Positions 41,369-48,151 of a DNA stretch of 48,151 nucleotides are shown one piece after another. Position 1 is the stretch's first letter. Every line of letters starts with the position of its first letter. Source of the DNA: a virus. Under the pieces are notes generated by a model. That model did no database searches. It was given only the letters and a program-made list of their open reading frames with translations, and had not been told where the DNA came from. A program made the translations under genes and the position numbers. The DNA is taken from positions 1-48,151 of IMG/VR virus record IMGVR_UViG_3300021356_000034, one strand, 5' to 3'.

Positions 41369-41917
41369 TTAAGAAGTTACAACGTTATCGTGCTGCCAAT
41401 AGTCATATGCGAATGTTGCTGTAAATTCTTCCAACTGATCGTTTGCGTCCCAAGAAAGTTCTACTGCACCTAGTTCAGTTGGGAATAATCCTCTGAACTC
41501 GTAGCGAGCGATAACACTTCCTTGTCCATCCTTACCGTAGTGTTCTACAAATGCGTTTGATTTGTAGGCGGCAAGAGAATTTGATGCAAACTGTTGTGTA
41601 TTCAAGTTATGTTGATTGATTGCGTTCATCCACTGTTCCAGAGAATTTCTTACACCAAACTCTTCAGTATTGATAACGGTAACAGTCCATGGTTCAAATG
41701 TTCTATTACCAGCAACCCTTACCTGTCTACCAAAGTAAGGAACATCAATCTGAGCGATTGTTGAAGAAGGAATCTGAGCAGCTCTTACAACGAATGCAAG
41801 TTCTGTTGGGGCGGCAGCGCCTACCCCAGCAGGAAAATTCATTCTAACTCTAAATAAGTTAGGACGAGCGCCACCATCTGCAAAGTTTGACTTAAATTGT
41901 TCTATGTTGAATGCCAT
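41369..41917 (-). CDS. gp19: tail tube protein gp19
   Basis: 182 residues (T4: 163). The N-terminal 'RPNLFRVRMNFP', 'QIPSSTIAQIDVPYFGRQVRVAG' and 'PWTVTVIN' stretches are characteristic of contractile-tail tube proteins. It stacks as hexamers inside the gp18 sheath. It has a perfect late promoter of its own between gp18 and gp19. Confidence 0.95.
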   Translation of the reverse strand: MAFNIEQFKSNFADGGARPNLFRVRMNFPAGVGAAAPTELAFVVRAAQIPSSTIAQIDVPYFGRQVRVAGNRTFEPWTVTVINTEEFGVRNSLEQWMNAINQHNLNTQQFASNSLAAYKSNAFVEHYGKDGQGSVIARYEFRGLFPTELGAVELSWDANDQLEEFTATFAYDYWQHDNVVTS

Positions 41918-41943
41918 TGTTTATTTTCTCCTGTTTTCTAATC

Positions 41944-41951
41944 TATTTATA
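41944..41951 (-). promoter_or_regulatory. late promoter TATAAATA for gp19
   Basis: Perfect box between the gp18 stop (41952) and the gp19 ATG (27 bases away). Confidence 0.7.
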
Positions 41952-44900
41952 TTAAACTGCACCAACAATTTCATCAAAATCAACACCAGTTCTAACTGCA
42001 ACAAAGTTGAGTTGAATGAAGTTGATCGATCTTGCAGGTTTAATGTAGATGTCACCCACGAATTGATTCTGATCAATCACTTCGGCAGTGTTGTTTGTTT
42101 CATCACAAACTACTCTGAAGTCGTAAATACCTCTTCTTCCTTGTACTTCACGCAAGAATGGTTCGATAAGAGAAGTAAACTGTGATCTAGTGAACTCATC
42201 ATTGAACTCAAACAGAGTGAACTTGGCAGCGGCAGCAATAGACTTTTCAAGTACAATAAACAATCTTCTAACATTGATTCTACTGAATGCAGAACTCTTG
42301 GTAGTGAATGTCTTATCACCAAATAATACTGTTCCCTGTCCAGAGAAGTTAACGACTGGATTGATTGCATTTTTATACAACGAATCTCTGTCTGCTTTGT
42401 CTTGTGTTTGAAGTGTTTTAACAACATTTTTGATGTTACCACGGTTAAATCCGGCAGGAGAATACCATGCATCTCTTTCTTGTTCACTTCTAACCATCAA
42501 ACCAGCAACATCTCCATTGAAAGGAACCCAACGGAACTTGTCAGCGTACTTATCATACTGATATTTATAGTTTGAATCTACAAATGCATAGTTGTTTGAA
42601 CCAACACTTCTCCAGAATGCAATTTGTGCATCCGAACTTCTTGCATTTGCATCAGTAACTACATCCGCATATCTTGGAGACAGACATGCAACTGTATCTT
42701 TTCTGTCAGAAGCAACTTGGATAAGTTTTGCAGCTGCAGCTCTTGCGGCATCTACACTAGATGCAATTTCAAGCGCTTCACCAGCAAGCAGGAATGCGAT
42801 ATCAACATTCTCAGAGTCAGCAAACAAATCTGTTCCGTTAGAGAAAGCACCAGTTGTCGGTGAGATTCCGTTTCTACCGTTTCCAAACTCTCTCTCAACA
42901 TATTGTTCTGCACCAGCTGCGGAACCTGTTGTGTTAAGTTTCGCAAAACTTGTCTTTGTTAATGTAATATCCTGACCCCAATCGGTAGTACCTGTTGGAT
43001 GATTAAGAACATAAACATACTTCGACAAGTTGTTAATACGGTCAACATAGTAGATGTTTGTACCATCTTCAGTCTTACCGTTACTTGCTTTTGACATATT
43101 TTCTAAAACTTCTACTACTGTTTCACCAGCAGGAGACAATTCAGTAACAACAATCGAAATACCTTGTGTATCATTGGTTACTGGGTCAACAGTATCATCA
43201 GAAGCAGACGGAATTCCACTAAGAACCGCAGCGATTGATGGTTCATTAATTACAAAGTTATCATATGAAGACTCATCTACAAGATAGACCTTGTATTTAT
43301 TACCAATAGAACCGGCGTCTTTAAATGCAAATTCGTGTCCACTAAATGCGGCATTACCAAATCCAAGTGCATCAAATGCATCTTTATTTGGAAGATATAC
43401 TGTTGTGTTAAATGTATACGTTGTTTCTTCTGGTAAGTTTGTTCTTACAACGATGGCATCACCACCAGCAGGAGCAGTTGCAAACAAGATTCTTGATCTA
43501 TCTCCAACCAAACTAAATCCATTAGTTGCAGCACCTTCTGTATATGGAACACCATTAACAGTAACTTCTACTGTTTGTGTTGCTTGAACAGTTTGTCCAA
43601 GTGTAAATGAACGTCTTGCAGGAACAGTAATAGTTACTGATTCACCTGTAAGTGGAGCATTTGAAAGGAATGTGAAATCCGCACTGTTTGCAGCAATTGT
43701 AAAGTCTGTAGATGCATATACACCGTCAACATCATTTGTTGCAACAATAGATTGATTTTCTACTGCATATGTACCTGGCGCATTTGTCAATGTGAAAACA
43801 GTCTGTTGTGCGACATTGACTACAACTTGGTCGTTTGCATCTGCGAACAATTTAATTGCAGTGTTTGCAGGAGCAGCGTTTTCAATATTTTCAAACTCAT
43901 CTGGCATATACCAAACTTTGTAAATGTTACCACCAGCAACGTTTGGTGAAAGTGTATCTACTGAAATGTCAGTAGCAGAACCAGCAGTATTTGCTTGGAA
44001 GTCAAATGTTTCAGAAAGTCCAATTGTTGCAGCATTTACAGATGCAACATAATAAACTTCTCCGTCATCAAGACCTACTGCAGCACCACCATTTTCTACA
44101 TAGATGACTGCATCACCAACTTGGAAACCATGGTTTGCGTTATCTAAAGTAACAGTATCGTTTGTACCATCAGTCAGCGTAATTCCACCACCATACTTTT
44201 GGAAGAAGTAAGCTACAGCGACTCCATCACCATTATATGTTCCTGCATCAGCGATTTCTGCGTCAGAAACTCTATCATATACTGGATAGAAAAAGCTTGC
44301 AGAACCAGAAGCAAGATTTGTTGTTGGAGCACTAACTGCGGCACCATCCGATGAATGGATGTAATATGGCCCAGAGTTTGCTGTTTGTCCAACTGGTGTT
44401 TCAAATGTGATTGTTTGTCCAGATAGAGAGTAACGTGCTGTTGGAACAAGTCCTCCAGAAGTTTCATTTACACCTCTTACAGAAACCTGAACATCAGCAC
44501 CAGAAAGAATGCGAACTGGAGTATCGGTTCCAGCTGCAGCACCAGAACTAGTAACTAATGCATTGCTAGTATCTTGTCTTGGTAACAGATAATTTCCTGC
44601 ACTATCTGCGGTTGTGTGTAAGTCAACACTTGCAGTTGGTGCAGTAGTATTAACTGCATAACTAAATGATTGTGCAGACGAACCAAATACTGTATCAGTT
44701 GTTGAAGACTGTCCAGTAAAATTGTCTGTTCTTGCAGTTGCAACTGTTGCAGCGGCAATACCAGATATTGCGTTTTTAATTCTATTTGCGTCATTTGAAT
44801 CATCATCATTCGCAACTCTAACAACTTTCAATGAATTTGAATATGAAAGGAAGTTAGCCGCTGTGAACCATGATCTATAGTTGTCTTCAGCTGGATCGCC

Positions 44901-45065
44901 AAAGTGATATCTCAATTCTTCAACGCTACTTACGGTTACGATTTCGTCAATTGGGCCTTTACTAAACCTACCAACCAAACCACCAGTATTGGTGGCTAAT
45001 GCTGGAACACTAGTAGAAGCATCAATCTCTGAAATGTTAACGCCAGGACTTACTTGGAATGCCAT
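41952..45065 (-). CDS. gp18: tail sheath protein gp18, greatly enlarged
   Basis: 1037 residues against 659 in T4. The N-terminal about 100 residues ('SPGVNISEID' ...) and the C-terminal about 330 residues ('FRWVPFNGDVAGLMVRSE', the 'GQGTVLFGDKT' strand, 'INVRRLFIVLEKSI', 'EVQGRRGIYDFRV') are the conserved sheath core. Between them lie about 450 residues rich in A, T, G, N and V, which look like one or more beta-sandwich domains; one (about 300-360, with HGFQVGDAV and DGEVYYV) has the layout of modules found in virion surface proteins. The extra domains should point outwards on the sheath. Own late promoter and AAAGGAG ribosome-binding site. Confidence 0.95.
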   Translation of the reverse strand: MAFQVSPGVNISEIDASTSVPALATNTGGLVGRFSKGPIDEIVTVSSVEELRYHFGDPAEDNYRSWFTAANFLSYSNSLKVVRVANDDDSNDANRIKNAISGIAAATVATARTDNFTGQSSTTDTVFGSSAQSFSYAVNTTAPTASVDLHTTADSAGNYLLPRQDTSNALVTSSGAAAGTDTPVRILSGADVQVSVRGVNETSGGLVPTARYSLSGQTITFETPVGQTANSGPYYIHSSDGAAVSAPTTNLASGSASFFYPVYDRVSDAEIADAGTYNGDGVAVAYFFQKYGGGITLTDGTNDTVTLDNANHGFQVGDAVIYVENGGAAVGLDDGEVYYVASVNAATIGLSETFDFQANTAGSATDISVDTLSPNVAGGNIYKVWYMPDEFENIENAAPANTAIKLFADANDQVVVNVAQQTVFTLTNAPGTYAVENQSIVATNDVDGVYASTDFTIAANSADFTFLSNAPLTGESVTITVPARRSFTLGQTVQATQTVEVTVNGVPYTEGAATNGFSLVGDRSRILFATAPAGGDAIVVRTNLPEETTYTFNTTVYLPNKDAFDALGFGNAAFSGHEFAFKDAGSIGNKYKVYLVDESSYDNFVINEPSIAAVLSGIPSASDDTVDPVTNDTQGISIVVTELSPAGETVVEVLENMSKASNGKTEDGTNIYYVDRINNLSKYVYVLNHPTGTTDWGQDITLTKTSFAKLNTTGSAAGAEQYVEREFGNGRNGISPTTGAFSNGTDLFADSENVDIAFLLAGEALEIASSVDAARAAAAKLIQVASDRKDTVACLSPRYADVVTDANARSSDAQIAFWRSVGSNNYAFVDSNYKYQYDKYADKFRWVPFNGDVAGLMVRSEQERDAWYSPAGFNRGNIKNVVKTLQTQDKADRDSLYKNAINPVVNFSGQGTVLFGDKTFTTKSSAFSRINVRRLFIVLEKSIAAAAKFTLFEFNDEFTRSQFTSLIEPFLREVQGRRGIYDFRVVCDETNNTAEVIDQNQFVGDIYIKPARSINFIQLNFVAVRTGVDFDEIVGAV

Positions 45066-45106
45066 TTTTTATCTCCTTTAAATTATTTTATAGTGTATTT
45101 TCTATT

Positions 45107-45114
45107 TATTTATA
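45107..45114 (-). promoter_or_regulatory. late promoter TATAAATA for gp18
   Basis: Perfect box in the 73-base gap between gp17 and gp18, 42 bases before the ATG. Confidence 0.75.
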
Positions 45115-45138
45115 AAAACAACAAATTCACCTAATTAC

Positions 45139-46764
45139 CTAATTGGTGTCTTCTGTAGTCCATCTGTCTCCATCAGCATCAACAAAAGATTCGAAATCAT
45201 AACTGGATGAAATAAATCCAAATGGTAACATATTTTCCTCAATATTTCTTAACCTCTCCTCATAAATTTCGTTTCTTGTGTCAATATCAGATAATTCTTT
45301 AAAATAGTCATCAGTTGTCATCCAAGAGAACAAAATTAATGTGTCCACCAAATCGTCATTTTTACCAACATCTGCTTGATATTTATGACCTTTCGAAATA
45401 AAACTTGTCAATTCATTGATTGTATCAAAATCTTGTATTAAAATTTTATCTTCCTCAACTAAACTCTTAAGATTTAAACATCCTATTTTTTTAGTTGCCT
45501 TTGTTGTTCTAATTCCTAGTGTAGTTCCGCCTCTTCCACCAAAGCCTCCACTAACACTTTGACCTTTTCTTGTGTCGTTGTGTATACTTATCATATTTTC
45601 ATATTCTAACTCATGATATAAGATGTCCGAAACTTGTTGTCCGACATCATTTACTTCTATCAAAACATAAGAGTCATTATATATCTGACACATCTTTTTA
45701 ATTACAGTAGGATATACCATCGGAGGAATTAAATTCGACCTAAAAACTGCGACTTGTTTATATGGTACTTCGGATGCATCAAATATAGAAAACGCAGAAT
45801 AATCCAAACCTCGGCCTCTAGATACATCTACTGTAGTAAAATATACTCTTCCCTCTCTAGGCTTTTCATATATCTTTAAACTTCCATTTTCCAATTTTTC
45901 AATTGGGTTTCTATATGCCAGAGTTTTTAATTTTGTTGGATTAATTAAAGTATTCGAACTTCCTAAAAATTCAGTTTCAAATTCTTGTCTGAATTGTTCT
46001 TCAGATGTATTTTTAATTGTTGTTTTTTTCCATTCCTCGTCCCTGCCTGGCACTTCACTCCAGTGTACGGAAATAGGATTATATGTATTTCTTCCTTCTT
46101 CTGCATCCACCCACAATTTATAAAAATGATTCATTCCTTGCGGAGTTGATACAATAAGAACTTTAGTTGATTCACCAGAAGAAATTGTAGGATACACAGA
46201 ATTAAAAAATTCCTCTGCAATTTCATTTGGAACGAATGCAAATTCGTCTAGGAAAAGAATATTAAAAGAACCACCACGAATTGCACTTGATGATGTTGCA
46301 GCTGCCAGTACCTTTGCACCATTCTCTAATTCGATGGAACCTTTGTTCCAAACCATAACACCTTGTTGCAACCACTTTGGAAGATTTTCATATGCTCTTT
46401 GTAATCTACTTAATAGTTCTCTCGCAGTTGCAAGTTTGTTTGCAAGTAATGCAACCGAAACATCCTTATTGAAAAGAATATAATGAAGAAAGAATGCAAT
46501 ACATGTAATAGACTTGCCAGACTGTCTTCCAATTTTACAAATAGTAAATCTTTCATCATGAAAGGAACGAATCATTTTTTCTTGGAATGGGTACAGTTCG
46601 AAGTTAACCAAACCTTTATCAACGTTAACAATCTTCATATATGTCTTAATAAAATGTATGGGATCTTCCATACACTTGACATATTCTGCAGCCTGTTCTT
46701 CAGTCCATTCAATCTCAACCCCTGATGCCTTTAGATTGGGGTTGTTGTGATATACTTCACTCAT
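45139..46764 (-). CDS. gp17: terminase large subunit gp17
   Basis: 541 residues (T4: 610). The ATPase has Walker A G-R-Q-S-G-K-S at 79-85 and Walker B with F-L-D-E-F at 171-175. The RNase H-like nuclease has D314 in T-V-D-V-S, E371 in L-I-E-V-N and acidic D471/D472/D475 in K-N-D-D-L-V-D. It cuts concatemers and pumps DNA through the gp20 portal. Overlaps the gp16 end by 8 bases. Confidence 0.97.
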   Translation of the reverse strand: MSEVYHNNPNLKASGVEIEWTEEQAAEYVKCMEDPIHFIKTYMKIVNVDKGLVNFELYPFQEKMIRSFHDERFTICKIGRQSGKSITCIAFFLHYILFNKDVSVALLANKLATARELLSRLQRAYENLPKWLQQGVMVWNKGSIELENGAKVLAAATSSSAIRGGSFNILFLDEFAFVPNEIAEEFFNSVYPTISSGESTKVLIVSTPQGMNHFYKLWVDAEEGRNTYNPISVHWSEVPGRDEEWKKTTIKNTSEEQFRQEFETEFLGSSNTLINPTKLKTLAYRNPIEKLENGSLKIYEKPREGRVYFTTVDVSRGRGLDYSAFSIFDASEVPYKQVAVFRSNLIPPMVYPTVIKKMCQIYNDSYVLIEVNDVGQQVSDILYHELEYENMISIHNDTRKGQSVSGGFGGRGGTTLGIRTTKATKKIGCLNLKSLVEEDKILIQDFDTINELTSFISKGHKYQADVGKNDDLVDTLILFSWMTTDDYFKELSDIDTRNEIYEERLRNIEENMLPFGFISSSYDFESFVDADGDRWTTEDTN

Positions 46765-47215
46765 CAGTACCTTCTTCTCTATTTTTACCTCTTAGTCTTT
46801 CTAAGAGTTCATTGGTACTTCCAACCAATATTGCGTTGTTCACTACTTTTTGGGGAACTCCCCCATCTTTAGTGTTTTCTATTTTATTCATTGTTAATTG
46901 AAGTTCTATTAAATCTTTTGCTAAATCGCCAGTAGTTTTTAAAAGTCCTGCAGTTACTTCATATGCCCTTGGGTGTTCGCTCTCTCTTGCAATCATCATT
47001 AAATTTTGCAAAGATTCTTGTCCCATAGAAACCAAATCTTTTAAAAGTTCTCTATGATATTGATAGTCCTCTTCAATGTCTTCGTTTCTAGATTCTTTAT
47101 CTTTATAAACTTCTACGTTATTTTTTTGACGCTCTATTATTTCTTGTGATTTCTTTTCTATTTTGTTATCGATTTCAAGAAACTTACTTAACTGCTCATC
47201 ATCTAGTTTCTTCAT
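46757..47215 (-). CDS. gp16: terminase small subunit gp16
   Basis: 152 residues (T4: 164). Long helices with a central coiled coil (about 55-125), and 'PRAYEVTAGLLKTTGDLAKDL', which is well kept in gp16 proteins. It regulates gp17 and helps to recognise DNA for packaging. Positioned between gp15 and gp17 as in T4. Confidence 0.9.
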   Translation of the reverse strand: MKKLDDEQLSKFLEIDNKIEKKSQEIIERQKNNVEVYKDKESRNEDIEEDYQYHRELLKDLVSMGQESLQNLMMIARESEHPRAYEVTAGLLKTTGDLAKDLIELQLTMNKIENTKDGGVPQKVVNNAILVGSTNELLERLRGKNREEGTDE

Positions 47216-47217
47216 TG

Positions 47218-47985
47218 TTATTCTCCAAAGTCTTCATTAAATGTAGTTAAAAATTCATAGTTATCTGTTTGAAGTGCATCACTAGGATTAGTTGTTACTG
47301 TTGCTTCTGCATATGTTACTTCTGAACTATCCAAGTCACCCACTGTTGCAGTACTTGTTCTAATGATTTTTTGATCTCTTGGAACACCATAGAAAAATCC
47401 ATTTAATGTAAATTCTAATGTCCATAGAAGGGCTCTTCTAGATAAAAAGTCTCCTTCATAATCATCTTCGTATGAAACAGAATTTAATGTCAATCCTGTA
47501 TCACGAATTACACTTAACTCATTTGCTTCTTTTATTGGGATATTAAAGGTAGGAGTAAAGTATGGTAATATCTGTTCTACTATTTGAGTTGCGTCATCCG
47601 CATTTTTTGCCATGACTGTTAAGGTAAATCCAATATCATAAGGGACTGGATTATACACATAATTTTTAGTATTCGGGTCTGCAGAATTTGGCCTAGACAT
47701 TTTTTGTGTCTTAGAAAATTTTCTTTCTGGTGCGTATGTAAATCCAGAAATTTCAAAACTCATTCTAGGTAAGGTGATTGCAACAGAATCTCCAAGATTT
47801 CCTGCTGGTTGATTTATTCTTGCCAGATATTTTTGTGAAGGGCCGTATGCAAGAGGAACCTTAATCGTTTCCAACACATCTCCATTGGCATTTCTTCTAT
47901 CGATAGTAATATCATCGAATATAGAACCAAATGCAATAACATAGTTTCTAATTGTACTTCTATAATATGGACTATTACCTAACAT
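47218..47985 (-). CDS. gp15: tail sheath stabiliser gp15
   Basis: 255 residues (T4: 272). Recognised by 'YRSTIRNYVIAFGSIFDDI' at the start, V-P-L-A-Y-G-P-S-Q-K, 'LPRMSFEISGFTYAPERK' and the C-terminal 'LLWTLEFTLNGFFYGV'. It forms a ring at the tail end that joins the tail to the neck. The ATG shares its first base with the stop of the preceding gene (TAATG). Confidence 0.92.
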   Translation of the reverse strand: MLGNSPYYRSTIRNYVIAFGSIFDDITIDRRNANGDVLETIKVPLAYGPSQKYLARINQPAGNLGDSVAITLPRMSFEISGFTYAPERKFSKTQKMSRPNSADPNTKNYVYNPVPYDIGFTLTVMAKNADDATQIVEQILPYFTPTFNIPIKEANELSVIRDTGLTLNSVSYEDDYEGDFLSRRALLWTLEFTLNGFFYGVPRDQKIIRTSTATVGDLDSSEVTYAEATVTTNPSDALQTDNYEFLTTFNEDFGE

Positions 47986-48151
47986 TAGTAATCCTCACTG
48001 AATGGGTTTCCAACAGTAAAGTCAATAACCTTTTCTACATTTGAACTTGAACCAGTGAATACTGTGTCTTGTCCAGAAGTTCCATCTGTGGTATCTGTTG
48101 TTTTGTTTTCTGTATATACAATCTGTTGCGTTGCACCCAATAGATAATTTG
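47985..48151 (-). CDS. gp14: C-terminal part of probable neck protein gp14
   Basis: Only the last 55 codons are in the window, ending in 'DFTVGNPFSEDY'. The fragment is Thr/Gly/Ser-rich in the middle. In T4 and its marine relatives gene 14 stands directly before 15, and this supports a neck protein. The visible part has no diagnostic motif, so the name depends on gene order. Confidence 0.6.
   Translation of the reverse strand, partial: NYLLGATQQIVYTENKTTDTTDGTSGQDTVFTGSSSNVEKVIDFTVGNPFSEDY

Noticed and set aside
1-48151. Long open reading frames on the plus strand
   Set aside because: All lie opposite confirmed minus-strand genes, have no ribosome-binding sites or recognisable domains and are Ser/Leu/Phe-rich mirror products of lysine/glutamate-rich genes.
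1-48151. tRNA genes, CRISPR arrays, insertion sequences, integrase or att sites
   Set aside because: No gap long enough for a tRNA cluster, no regularly spaced repeats, no transposase or integrase motifs.

Overview
The window is one contiguous piece of a T4-like (Straboviridae-related, 'exo-T-even' marine type) myovirus genome. All convincing genes lie on the minus strand, so transcription runs from base 48151 towards base 1. The hallmark T4 order is present: (14)-15-16-17-18-19-20-67-68-21-22-23-3-uvsY-uvsW ... 55-47-46 ... 45-44-62-regA ... 43-uvsX-41. The DNA is AT-rich. Accessory genes such as Hsp20, a CobS/CobT-like pair, a MazG-like pyrophosphohydrolase, a 2-oxoglutarate oxygenase and a DUF3310 protein are typical of marine relatives (cyanophages and SAR11 phages). 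No photosynthesis gene is visible, which leans towards a heterotrophic marine host, but the host cannot be fixed from sequence alone.

Layout from right to left. (1) 48151-35510: virion morphogenesis: end of a probable neck gene 14, sheath stabiliser gp15, terminase gp16/gp17, very large sheath gp18, tube gp19, portal gp20, core proteins gp67/gp68-like, prohead protease gp21, scaffold gp22, major capsid gp23, gp3-like tail completion protein. (2) 35498-33086: UvsY, UvsW and a small Sm-like candidate. (3) 32951-27662: late sigma gp55, gp47/gp46 nuclease and two adjacent DNA methyltransferases of different motif order. (4) 27588-24092: a CobT-like VWA protein with an added HExxH motif, and a CobS-like MoxR ATPase. 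(5) 24095-19235: replication accessory genes (DUF3310, gp45, gp44, gp62, RegA, MazG-like), Hsp20, an Hc1 histone-like protein and small genes. (6) 19173-13273: gp43, UvsX, a zinc protein, gp41 and a 2OG-Fe(II) oxygenase. (7) 13230-39: a late block of poorly characterised genes, including a PD-(D/E)XK-like protein, a covalent nucleotidyltransferase (ligase-like) protein, a P-loop kinase, a HAD phosphatase, two very large multidomain proteins and, last, a spanin-like pair.

Regulation is readable. Replication blocks are preceded by sigma70-type promoters with TTGAC(A/T) and a 17-base spacer (gp43, cobS, gp55, less clearly cobT). Structural blocks are preceded by T4 late boxes (N)ATAAATA. A strong intrinsic terminator follows gp23. 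Most genes are packed with ATGA or TAATG overlaps, and no gene-free stretch exceeds 135 bases.

The most interesting signal is in block 7. Several enzymes begin with a 10-residue segment that closely resembles the T4 internal-protein capsid-targeting sequence and ends in L/I-x-E, the cleavage signature of the gp21 prohead protease. The two giant proteins carry L/I-x-E sites at apparent domain borders. I infer that this block encodes enzymes (ligase-like, kinase, phosphatase) packaged inside the capsid and perhaps injected with the DNA, and head-internal polyproteins processed by gp21. That is a hypothesis from motifs, not a demonstrated system.
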